Source: Flavobacterium panacagri (lineage in GTDB: Bacteria > Bacteroidota > Bacteroidia > Flavobacteriales > Flavobacteriaceae). Taken from it: a stretch of 64,000 nucleotides of DNA. Of the stretch, positions 42,304-50,944 are shown one piece after another (position 1 is the first letter of the stretch; every line of letters starts with the position of its first letter). The notes beneath the pieces are model-generated. The model worked only from the letters and a program-made list of their open reading frames with translations, was not told the DNA's origin and made no database searches. The stretch covers positions 3,658,001-3,722,000 of the forward strand of contig NZ_CP119766.1 of the NCBI RefSeq assembly GCF_030378165.1, read 5' to 3'. A program made the position numbers and the translations under genes.

Positions 42304-43182
42304 TTATGATTTGTTTGAAAAGAATTGCTGTTTCACTTCATTCGGGCGCATGCCGAATTTTTTATGAAACGCATTCGAAAAAGAACTCAGACTTTCGTAA
42401 CCTACTTCCCAGGCAGATTCCTGAACTGTTTTTTCGCTTTCGCGGAGTAATTCGTATGCTTTGTTTAATCGTTCTTCCTGAACAAATTTAAAAACCGGAA
42501 TTCCAAAAAGTTCTTTAAAATTTTTCTTTAATTTATTACTGTTGAGCCCAACCATCTGAGACAATTGAGTAATGGAAGGTGGAGAAGAGTAGTTGATGGT
42601 GACAATTTCTTTCGCTTGAAAAAGTTTGTTTTTATCGGTTTCAGATAAATCAGGTTTTTTTTCAGAAGCCAGAAGTGCATAAAAATGAGCAAGAAGTTCG
42701 TTGACTTGACTTTTTAAAAACAATAAACGTGCGTTTCCTGTGTAGGATGTATTGAAAATTTTTTGGACAGCCAATTGCATTTCGAGTGTCATGTAAAATG
42801 ACGGACCTTTTACAAAATGTTCTTTTGGACGCAATAATTGCGGTAAATAATTCTCAAAAATCTCTTTTTCTGGTTGAGGAAGTGAATTGAGATTTTTCAG
42901 TTTGGTAAAAATACTAATAGACTGTAAAGGTTTATCGGGTTCAATTTTATGCGAGAATTCGACTTTTTGATTGCCGAAAAAGCAAATTGCTAAACCAGTA
43001 GTGTTTAAAAGATATTTTGTTTGTTTATTATGTTTGATTTCCAGTTCGACATTCCCTGATCCATAAAAGGCAAAGCCAAGCGCATCGCCGTCTATTTCGC
43101 ACTTTTGCACTATTGTTTTTGTTGTGTTCGAATGCTCGATTAAAACAATGCAATCGTTGAGTTCAAGGATATCGGTTGTCAT
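42304..43182 (-). CDS. AraC family transcriptional regulator
   Basis: This 292-residue protein has an N-terminal effector region with beta strands and a C-terminal AraC HTH domain (about 195-290) with both helix-turn-helix units: SITQLSQMVGLNSNKLKKNFKEL and VQESAWEVGYESLSSFSNAFHKKF. It is encoded just upstream of the NmrA-like and monooxygenase genes in the same direction and is the likely activator or repressor of that group. The ligand is unknown. Confidence 0.9.
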   Translation of the reverse strand: MTTDILELNDCIVLIEHSNTTKTIVQKCEIDGDALGFAFYGSGNVELEIKHNKQTKYLLNTTGLAICFFGNQKVEFSHKIEPDKPLQSISIFTKLKNLNSLPQPEKEIFENYLPQLLRPKEHFVKGPSFYMTLEMQLAVQKIFNTSYTGNARLLFLKSQVNELLAHFYALLASEKKPDLSETDKNKLFQAKEIVTINYSSPPSITQLSQMVGLNSNKLKKNFKELFGIPVFKFVQEERLNKAYELLRESEKTVQESAWEVGYESLSSFSNAFHKKFGMRPNEVKQQFFSNKS

Positions 43183-43222
43183 GGAATAGTTTTAAAGTTG
43201 AATTTCGATCTTAAAAAAGTAT

Positions 43223-43618
43223 TTATTTCTCCTTTTTATATTTTTTCAAATAGGACTCTGCCATTTCGTTTGTTTTTTTGTCTACTTTGTCTGAATTCAA
43301 AATTTCATATACATCTCGGTAGGCTCGATTATAATTGTATTTGTTGGCCATTATCAAGGCGTAATATAATGCTGATGTTTGCTTTTGTTCGGCAATATTA
43401 TATATGCCTTGAATTTGATTATAAGCAAGTGTATCTCCATGTTCTATAACTCGTTTGCTTAAAGAATCCATTAATTCTAAATTATTCATTTTTCTTTGAA
43501 AATAACTACATGAATTATCTTCGTATACGATAATTTCATTTTTATCATCTTCTTTTTTGCATGAAGTAATTAGTGTTATCAAAATAGAAATGGATAAAAC
43601 AATTATAATTTTTTTCAT
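43223..43618 (-). CDS. Small hypothetical lipoprotein
   Basis: This 131-residue lipoprotein has the signal MKKIIIVLSISILITLITSC with C20 as the lipid site. The start at 43618 is chosen because upstream residues do not fit a signal. The mature part is charged and helical (YALIMANKYNYNRAYRDVYEIL), resembling a TPR-like helix pair. No family or function is recognised. It ends 40 bp before the AraC gene start. Confidence 0.72.
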   Translation of the reverse strand: MKKIIIVLSISILITLITSCKKEDDKNEIIVYEDNSCSYFQRKMNNLELMDSLSKRVIEHGDTLAYNQIQGIYNIAEQKQTSALYYALIMANKYNYNRAYRDVYEILNSDKVDKKTNEMAESYLKKYKKEK

Positions 43619-43825
43619 AGAGTTGCTGTTTTTGATTCTGCTGCTGCATGATATGTCGTACAAAAGTGAAAAGATAAGATTTATTTTTTAGAGTTTTAAA
43701 GGATAATAGTAAGCTCTAAATTCATTTAGATTTATTTTAAACTAAAATTTGAACTGCATCATCTTTTAGCTTTTAACATAAAAAATGTTTAATATTGCCT
43801 TTTTGATTAGCAACCCTTCAATTTA

Positions 43826-44395
43826 ATGTCTGTTTACAACGAATATACTGATGATTTCTTATTAAATCTTCTCAAAGAGGATGATCAGTCAGCGTATACA
43901 GAGATTTTTGAGCGATATTCTAAACTTTTAATCAATCATGCTTATAAAATTCTTGAAAATCAAGATGAAGCTAATGATGTCGTGCAGGAAGTCTTTCTTT
44001 CTATATGGAATAAACGCTCTGAATTAAACATTACAGGATCACTTTCTTCCTATTTATACAAAGCTGTCAAAAACAGAGTGCTCAATCATATAGCGCATGA
44101 AAAAGTAGTTTCACGATACGCCGATTCCATCTCCAACTTTATAGAAGACGATTATGTTTTTGCCGATTCTGATCTTCGAGAAAAAGAATTAGAAGCTATT
44201 ATTGCCAAAGAAATCGCTTTACTTCCTGAAAAAATGCGTGAAGTTTTTCTGTTAAGAAAAGTGGAAGAGCTTTCGTATGATGAAATTGCACTTCAATTGA
44301 ATATTACAGATAAAACAGCCAAGCAGCAAGTGTATAATTCGCTTAAAATTCTTCGAGAAAAGCTAAAATCTATGATGAATCTGTTTATTTGGTAA
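43826..44395 (+). CDS. ECF-type RNA polymerase sigma factor (locus 2)
   Basis: This 189-residue protein has sigma region 2 (about 20-90, with AYTEIFERYSKLLINHAYKI and NDVVQEVFLSIWNKRSEL) and region 4 (about 130-185, with LLPEKMREVFLLRKVEELSY and IALQLNITDKTAKQQVYNSL). It belongs to the Bacteroidota FecI-like ECF group. The FecR gene follows after 200 bp and then susC/susD. The fairly long gap to fecR, which contains a palindrome, suggests that fecR onwards has its own promoter. Confidence 0.94.
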   Translation: MSVYNEYTDDFLLNLLKEDDQSAYTEIFERYSKLLINHAYKILENQDEANDVVQEVFLSIWNKRSELNITGSLSSYLYKAVKNRVLNHIAHEKVVSRYADSISNFIEDDYVFADSDLREKELEAIIAKEIALLPEKMREVFLLRKVEELSYDEIALQLNITDKTAKQQVYNSLKILREKLKSMMNLFIW

Positions 44396-44526
44396 ATTAT
44401 TTTCATGCTTTTTCTTAATTTTTTTGAATGATTTTCAATTTTGTAACACGTTCATTAGTAGATAGAAAGCTAACATTTTTCTCAATTTGTTAAAGATATA
44501 ATAATGTTTTTTTAATTTTTTTTTGT

Positions 44527-44543
44527 TTTTGTCTATGACAAAA
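44527..44543. promoter_or_regulatory. Perfect palindrome upstream of fecR (locus 2)
   Basis: TTTTGTC-TAT-GACAAAA is a 7-3-7 perfect inverted repeat 52 bp before the fecR start codon. A second GACAAAA half occurs nearer the gene (about 44573-44580). It is either a regulator-binding site or an overlap of promoter elements. Confidence 0.5.
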
Positions 44544-44595
44544 GTACTTTCTAACTGTCTTACTATTAAACAAGACAAAATTTCGTGTTGTAATT

Positions 44596-45732
44596 ATGAA
44601 CAAAACCCAAATCTCAGAATTGCTTAAAAAATATCAGGACGGTACTTTATCTAATGAAGATAAAGATAAACTAGACGCTTGGTATCTACATAAAGCTTCT
44701 AATAACAATTTACAGCTTAACGAATATGAGCTGGAAGATAGTTATCAGCTTTTAAAATCGAAATTACCCCTGCAAGAAGAAACCAAGGTCGTTAGTCTTT
44801 GGCCTCGTATAGCTGTTGCAGCTTCAATTGCTGTAGTATTAGGCACAGGATTATTTTATTTTACACAGCCAAAAGAAAAAGCGGTTCAAGTTACTGCAAA
44901 GCCACAGGAAATTGCTCCGGGAGGTACAAGAGGAGTATTGACACTTTCGAACGGAAAACAAATTGTACTTTCTGAAATTACAGCAAAAGATACTATTGCC
45001 CAAGAAGGAGAAGAAGATGAAGTGACAATCAAAATGAACGCAAATGGAGAAATTACTTATATCATCAATCCAAATGCAGCTGGTGCTAAAGATGATAATT
45101 CATTTAACACACTTTCAACTCCAACAGGAGGTCAGTACAATATTGTTTTGGCAGACGGAACCAAAGTGTATCTAAATGCGGTTTCATCTATTAAATATCC
45201 TACACAGTTTAACGGAGATAAAAGAGTGGTTGAGTTAGAAGGAGAAGCTTATTTTGAAGTAGCTAAAAACAAAAACAAACCTTTTATTGTAAAATCGGAT
45301 AACCAGTCAATTGAAGTATTGGGAACGCATTTTAATGTTCATTCTTATAATAATGAAGCGGTTATTAAAACTACTTTGTTGGAAGGAAGTGTAGCGGTTA
45401 CTTATAAGAATCAAAAAACAATTCTAAAACCAGGGCAACAGTCTGATGTGTCGGAGAGTTTTTCTAAAATTAAAGTAAGAGAAGTAGATACAGAAGAAGC
45501 AGTTGCATGGAAAAATGGCCGTTTCAAATTTGATAACTCTGATCTGAAAAATGTAATGCGACAGCTGGAACGCTGGTATGGAATAAAAGTAGAATACCAT
45601 GGCGATGTCTCTGATGTTCGTTTTAGCGGCGGTACGTTTAGAAATAAAAATTTATCTGAAGTATTAAAAGTACTTGAGTTTAGTAATATCAAATTTAAGG
45701 TTGAAGGAAAAACAGTTATTGTCTATCCGTAA
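44596..45732 (+). CDS. FecR family anti-sigma factor (locus 2)
   Basis: This 378-residue protein has a cytoplasmic N-terminal domain (about 1-70), a membrane segment (about 74-94, IAVAASIAVVLGTGLFYF), the FecR domain (about 175-275, with YNIVLADGTKVYLNAVSSIKYP and EGEAYFEVAKNKNKPF) and a C-terminal domain resembling the SusC STN fold (LKNVMRQLERWYGIKVEY). It should release the ECF sigma factor encoded upstream when SusC binds substrate. A stem-loop and then susC follow. Confidence 0.95.
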   Translation: MNKTQISELLKKYQDGTLSNEDKDKLDAWYLHKASNNNLQLNEYELEDSYQLLKSKLPLQEETKVVSLWPRIAVAASIAVVLGTGLFYFTQPKEKAVQVTAKPQEIAPGGTRGVLTLSNGKQIVLSEITAKDTIAQEGEEDEVTIKMNANGEITYIINPNAAGAKDDNSFNTLSTPTGGQYNIVLADGTKVYLNAVSSIKYPTQFNGDKRVVELEGEAYFEVAKNKNKPFIVKSDNQSIEVLGTHFNVHSYNNEAVIKTTLLEGSVAVTYKNQKTILKPGQQSDVSESFSKIKVREVDTEEAVAWKNGRFKFDNSDLKNVMRQLERWYGIKVEYHGDVSDVRFSGGTFRNKNLSEVLKVLEFSNIKFKVEGKTVIVYP

Positions 45733-45772
45733 TTTTAAGTTTACCCGAATATACTGAGACTATAAACTAAAA

Positions 45773-45801
45773 AACCAGAAGCAGTTGCGATGCTTCTGGT
45801 T
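45773..45801 (+). promoter_or_regulatory. Hairpin between fecR and susC (locus 2)
   Basis: A perfect 11-bp stem, AACCAGAAGCA/TGCTTCTGGTT, with a 7-nt loop lies 66 bp upstream of the susC ATG. Only a weak T-rich stretch follows, so it may be an attenuator or RNA-processing stem. A matching hairpin stands at almost the same distance upstream of susC in locus 1 (12191-12217). Confidence 0.55.
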
Positions 45802-45867
45802 GTTATAAAAGTGTATAGCCAAGTATAAGTTGTCCACCTATTGTTTAACTATAACCAATGTAAATGT

Positions 45868-48800
45868 ATGAAATTAAATTTACAACCAAAAAAACCTTAC
45901 AAAAATCTTGGAAAAAAGATTCCGAGATTTAATTTTTCTACTCATTTAAGTGTGTTTGCTATGCTTTTTATGCTGTTTTGCAGTTTTTCAGGGCAGGCAC
46001 AAAATGTTACCATTAATTTTAAAGATGCATCTCTTGAAACGGTGCTGAAAGAAGTGGCAAAACAAGCTGATTATGAAGTTTTGTACACACAGAAAATGCT
46101 AAAAGATGCTAAGCCGGTTACAATTAACGTGAAGAATTCTTCTTTAAAAGAAGTTTTAAACAAAATTTTCAGTGGCCAAAATTTAAAGTACAATTTGGCT
46201 AATCAGACGATTGTTGTAACAGCTTCATCAAAAGAAAAAGCAGAAAGCTTGGGAAACGACCTAATCCGCGTAAGCGGAAAAGTTACAAACAATAAAAACG
46301 AGCCTTTTCCAGGTGTCACTGTAACTTTATCAGGTACCAATAGAACCAGTATTACTGATTTTGATGGAAGCTTTGTTTTTGAAAGCGTTCCTTCCAATGG
46401 AGTTCTAGAATGTTCTGGATTAACAATTGAAACCAAATCTATTGGGATAAGCGGTCGAAACACATTAACTATTATAGTGGAAGACAAAGTTGCTGCTATG
46501 AAAGAAGTAGTGATTACGGGATACCAGACTTTAGAAAGAAGTCATTCTACAGGAGCCATTGCTACTATCAACGAAAAAACATTAAATGAAAACATCAATT
46601 CTGATTTATCAAGTGCATTAGAAGGACGTGTAGCGGGTTTGATGTTTCAGAAAAATCCAAATGGATCATCGGCAGATAAACCAATTTTGCGTGGTATGGG
46701 AACTTTTTCCAACAATATTGGATATAGCCCGCTTATCGTAATTGACGGTCTGCCAACGGAATTGGCTTTAGAAGATATCAATCCTTATGATGTAGAAAGC
46801 ATCAACGTGCTTAAAGATGCGGCGGCTGCGTCTATTTATGGTTCAAGAGCAGCAAACGGAATCATTGTTATCGTTACTAAAAAAGGAAACGGTAAATTAA
46901 AAGTAAGCATCAACTCTGACTTTTTTGTTTCAACTAAACCGAATTTAAGAGACATGAACTATGCTTCAACAAGCGATTTAATCGATTTTGAGCAGGATGT
47001 TTATAATAGAGAAAGAGCTAGATTTGCTAATACAGCGACGATGTTCAGTAGTTATGGAGATATTGGAAACAGCAGTATGAAATACTACAGTCCGCTTTAT
47101 CAATTGAACCGAAATTTGGAAGATGGAAAAATAGATAATACTGCTTATAATAATACTCTAGCACAATGGAGAAAGAACGATTATTATAAAGATTATCGTG
47201 ATAATGTATGGCAGAATGAATTCAGACAGCGTTATAATGTTGCATTTTCAGGAAGTACCAGCAAACAGAATACGTATGTGTCGCTTAATTATGACGAGTC
47301 TAAAAACCGAATTGTAAACAATCAGAGTAGAGCATTTAATTTATATGCAAAAAGCAGTTTCCAGATTAATAATTGGTTAAATGCTACATTTGGTGTAAAC
47401 GGAACTTACAGTCAGGATGATGTTACTGACGGAGATTTTGGTAACTACGATATTCAAAAAAGATACGAGCGAATCACAGATGATAACGGAGATTTAGTAT
47501 TATCTCCATTTGTTGGAATCAAAGACGGATTTACTTCAAGCGGTGTTATTAATCCTGCTGTAGCTGAGAAATTGGCAACTCTTAGCGGATTTAAACCAAT
47601 GACTTTTAATGTATTGAATGCGCTTCAGGAAGGTATCACTAAACAAGAATCATTAAGTTTAAGAGCTTTCGCTAATCTTCGTGCTAAAATTTGGAGAGGA
47701 TTAAGCGTGAGTTCTCAATTCCAGTACGAAGTTAGAAAAAATGATAATGAGCAGTATTATGACATTAACTCATACAAAATGCGTTATGCTATCAATGCGT
47801 TAACAGCTTATAATCCAGCTACAAATGCTTATATTTATGTTGATGGTTTTTCTACAGGAGGACGTTACAAGCAATTCAGCAGTCAAACAAGCAATTATTC
47901 TTTTAGAAATCAATTAGATTATAATGAAGAATTTAGCGGAGGAAAACATGCAATCAATGCTTTAGCGGGTTTTGAAATGCGTGAAACTTTTGTTCCAAGA
48001 ACCATCGAACAATTAAGATACGGTTACGATCCAGTTACATTGACTTCGGCAGTAATCAATAGCTTAGCATTAAGTCAAACTGGAACTCCAAGTTATATGT
48101 TTGGAAATAACAGAACTTTAGGAGCTTTATCTAGAACACAGACAGAAATTTTACACCGTTATTTCTCATTTTTCAGCACAGTTGGTTATACTTTCTTGTC
48201 TAAATATAACGTAACAGGAAGTTACAGAGTGGATAGAGCAGATTTGTTTGGAGTTGATCCTAAATATAAAAACCGTCCATTATGGTCTGCAGGTTTAGGA
48301 TGGAATGCAAGTAATGAAGAATTCATGAAAGAAATTAAATGGGTTACGGCATTAAAACTAAGAGCTACTTATGGTGTTAACGGAAATATTGATCAATCTA
48401 CAACGCCATATATTACTGCTACAAGAAGAAACGATAACTTATATCAATCTTTACAATATACGAACATCACAGCACAACCAAACCCAATGTTAAGATGGGA
48501 AAAAACACAAAGTACAAACGTTGGTGTTGATTATAGCTTGTTTAGAGCAAAATTAAACGGTAGCATTGATGTATATCGTAAATACAGCAGCGATTTATTG
48601 GCGACAACCGATTTAGATCCTACTGTAGGAGCTTTGTCTAGAAGAATTAATGCTGGAGCATTATTGAACAAAGGAGTAGAGTTTAGTGTTGGTTCTGATT
48701 GGTACAACAACGGCAGTTTCCGTATTGGTTCTAATGTAATTTTAGGATTCAACAAAACAACGGTTAAAAAAGTTACCAGAGCACAATCAACATCGTCAGT

Positions 48801-49512
48801 ATATGTTAGTTCGCCAATTGATTACTTCTTTGAGAATGAGACCTACAATAGTTTGTATGCTTATCAATATGGAGGAACAACAAACGGTTATCCTTATGTT
48901 TTAGATGAAAACGGAAATCCGTCTATCACTTTTGATGCCAATGGAAATCCAGTTGCGACATCAATCAAAAGCGTTACAAATCCTGACGCTTTAGTGAACA
49001 TGGGAAGTTTAACGCCAACTTACACAGGTTCGTTATCACAAAGATTCTCATACAAACAATTTGACCTGAATTTCCTATTTGTTTTCTCAGGAGGAAACGT
49101 AATGCGTAAAGAAACTATCGACATGAGTTCAGATGCAGTCAATCTTTCAGGAATTACAGAACGTTATACAGATGCAAATCCAAATGGTAACACACGTTTG
49201 TATGTAGATTTTGACGAAAGTGTTAGAAACTATGCGGGAACAATCAGCAGTCAATGGAGAAATTCAAGTGCCAATGTTGTAGATGGAGATTATATCAAAC
49301 TAAGAAACGTTTCATTAGGCTATAACTTACCAAAAGCTTTTGCAACTAGAATGAATATCTCTTCGGCTAAATTTACTTTCCAGATGAACAATATCTGGTA
49401 TTGGAGTGCTGCAGGAAATAGAATTGATCCAGAAGTTTATTCAGCTAATTCTGGTACACGTAATTTACCATTGCCAAAAACATATCTATTTGGCTTTAAT
49501 CTTACTCTTTAA
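45868..49512 (+). CDS. SusC/RagA TonB-dependent transporter with STN domain (locus 2)
   Basis: The 1214-residue transporter has a long signal region (to about residue 45, ending GQAQ), an STN domain (about 45-110, LKEVAKQADYEVLYTQKM), a carboxypeptidase-regulatory-like domain (about 130-210), a plug (about 220-350, VLKDAAAASIYGSRAANGII) and a barrel with the terminal LFGFNLTL. The ATG at 45868 is preferred over an upstream TTG. It lies 3 bp before susD. The STN domain links it to the FecR/sigma pair. The substrate is not clear from the sequence. Confidence 0.96.
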   Translation: MKLNLQPKKPYKNLGKKIPRFNFSTHLSVFAMLFMLFCSFSGQAQNVTINFKDASLETVLKEVAKQADYEVLYTQKMLKDAKPVTINVKNSSLKEVLNKIFSGQNLKYNLANQTIVVTASSKEKAESLGNDLIRVSGKVTNNKNEPFPGVTVTLSGTNRTSITDFDGSFVFESVPSNGVLECSGLTIETKSIGISGRNTLTIIVEDKVAAMKEVVITGYQTLERSHSTGAIATINEKTLNENINSDLSSALEGRVAGLMFQKNPNGSSADKPILRGMGTFSNNIGYSPLIVIDGLPTELALEDINPYDVESINVLKDAAAASIYGSRAANGIIVIVTKKGNGKLKVSINSDFFVSTKPNLRDMNYASTSDLIDFEQDVYNRERARFANTATMFSSYGDIGNSSMKYYSPLYQLNRNLEDGKIDNTAYNNTLAQWRKNDYYKDYRDNVWQNEFRQRYNVAFSGSTSKQNTYVSLNYDESKNRIVNNQSRAFNLYAKSSFQINNWLNATFGVNGTYSQDDVTDGDFGNYDIQKRYERITDDNGDLVLSPFVGIKDGFTSSGVINPAVAEKLATLSGFKPMTFNVLNALQEGITKQESLSLRAFANLRAKIWRGLSVSSQFQYEVRKNDNEQYYDINSYKMRYAINALTAYNPATNAYIYVDGFSTGGRYKQFSSQTSNYSFRNQLDYNEEFSGGKHAINALAGFEMRETFVPRTIEQLRYGYDPVTLTSAVINSLALSQTGTPSYMFGNNRTLGALSRTQTEILHRYFSFFSTVGYTFLSKYNVTGSYRVDRADLFGVDPKYKNRPLWSAGLGWNASNEEFMKEIKWVTALKLRATYGVNGNIDQSTTPYITATRRNDNLYQSLQYTNITAQPNPMLRWEKTQSTNVGVDYSLFRAKLNGSIDVYRKYSSDLLATTDLDPTVGALSRRINAGALLNKGVEFSVGSDWYNNGSFRIGSNVILGFNKTTVKKVTRAQSTSSVYVSSPIDYFFENETYNSLYAYQYGGTTNGYPYVLDENGNPSITFDANGNPVATSIKSVTNPDALVNMGSLTPTYTGSLSQRFSYKQFDLNFLFVFSGGNVMRKETIDMSSDAVNLSGITERYTDANPNGNTRLYVDFDESVRNYAGTISSQWRNSSANVVDGDYIKLRNVSLGYNLPKAFATRMNISSAKFTFQMNNIWYWSAAGNRIDPEVYSANSGTRNLPLPKTYLFGFNLTL

Positions 49513-49515
49513 ACT

Positions 49516-50940
49516 ATGAAAAAGATATATATATCAATAGTATCACTAATGATGTTAGGTTTGACATCTTGTGAAGATTATACAGACGTAACTCCAAAAG
49601 GATCTCTGGTAATCGAAACTGCCGATCAGTTTTTGGAATTGGTATCACTTCCAGGACGTGGTTATCCAATTAATAACTTTCAATATTTGTCAGATGATCA
49701 ATGGATGAGAGAGGCGAATGTAATAGGAAGAACTCCAAACATCGATATTCTTAATTTTACTTTTGACGAAAGTGTTGATCGAGTTTCATTAATGACCGGA
49801 TCCAGTTTTTACAATCAGGCTTATAATTACATTAACCGATGGAATACTATTATTTCGTTAGTAGATAATAGTAAGGGAGATGAAAATACGAAACGATTAG
49901 CAAAAGCAGAAGCTAAGATTTACCGAGCTTATGATCACTTTTTGTTAGTAAACACTTATGCAAAAGGTTATGATCCTAGCACTGCGGCTACAGATGGTGG
50001 AATTTGTATTATGGATAAATTTGATTTAGAAGCACAGCCTTCAAAATCTACTGTGGCACAGGTTTATGATTTTATTCAAAAAGATGTTGAAGAAGCATTG
50101 CCGTATATTTTAGAAAAACCAGCTGATGTATATCATCCGTCTTTAGCATTTGCTTATGCTTTTAAAGCGAAAGTTCATTTGTTTAAACGCGAAATTGCAA
50201 AAGCTCAGGAAGCTGCTGAAAAATCATTGAGCTATAACAATCAGATATTTGATTTGGTAGCTTATAACGCTCAAGGCGGACCAACTGCAGTTGCTGTTCC
50301 TGCTGCCAATAATGTTGAAGTATTAAGTTATATGTATATGACAGGGTATAACGAAATGAACTTTGCACAGAGTTATATTATCAGCCCAGAATTAAGAACA
50401 TTATTCGGCACAAATGATGCACGTTTTAATTTATTCTTCAATTCTACCAGCACAACCAATTTAGATCAAGGTTCAGGTACAGCGTATTGGGCAACACAAT
50501 ATACAAGATTTTTCTACCCAACAGTTGGGATGAAAACAACCGAAGTGTATTTGATGCAGGCTGAATGTTTGGCAAGACAAGATAAACTGAATGAAGCAGT
50601 TGCAGTTTTAAATACCTTAAGAGCAAAACGTATTCTTTCTGGTACTGTAAATTTAACGGTTCCAGCTACTCGAAAAGAAACAATGGCATTGGTTATTAAT
50701 GAAAGAAGAAAAGAACTGCTTTTAGGTTTTAACCGTTTCTTTGATTTGAAGAGATTGAATACAGAAACCGAATACGCCAAAACGGTTACAAGAGTATTTC
50801 CAATAGTAAACAAAACGGTTCCTCAAAAAACGTATACATTGCAGCCAAATTCTCGATTGTATATTATTCCGTTTCCTTTGTCTGCTTTGCAAAAGAACCC
50901 AAAATTGACTTTAAATACAGACGAAAAACTTCCATTTTAA
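49516..50940 (+). CDS. SusD/RagB family outer membrane lipoprotein (locus 2)
   Basis: This 474-residue lipoprotein has the signal MKKIYISIVSLMMLGLTSC, with C19 as the lipid site, then the SusD helical repeat body and the characteristic C-terminal NTLRAKRILSG and INERRKELLLGFNRFFDLKR. It is encoded 3 bp after susC and 4 bp before the metalloprotease gene, making one operon. It binds substrate on the cell surface for the adjacent SusC. Confidence 0.95.
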   Translation: MKKIYISIVSLMMLGLTSCEDYTDVTPKGSLVIETADQFLELVSLPGRGYPINNFQYLSDDQWMREANVIGRTPNIDILNFTFDESVDRVSLMTGSSFYNQAYNYINRWNTIISLVDNSKGDENTKRLAKAEAKIYRAYDHFLLVNTYAKGYDPSTAATDGGICIMDKFDLEAQPSKSTVAQVYDFIQKDVEEALPYILEKPADVYHPSLAFAYAFKAKVHLFKREIAKAQEAAEKSLSYNNQIFDLVAYNAQGGPTAVAVPAANNVEVLSYMYMTGYNEMNFAQSYIISPELRTLFGTNDARFNLFFNSTSTTNLDQGSGTAYWATQYTRFFYPTVGMKTTEVYLMQAECLARQDKLNEAVAVLNTLRAKRILSGTVNLTVPATRKETMALVINERRKELLLGFNRFFDLKRLNTETEYAKTVTRVFPIVNKTVPQKTYTLQPNSRLYIIPFPLSALQKNPKLTLNTDEKLPF

Positions 50941-50944
50941 TTCG

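Noticed and set aside
50183..50813. Three minus-strand frames of 60-99 codons
   Set aside because: Antisense to the second susD; no independent evidence.
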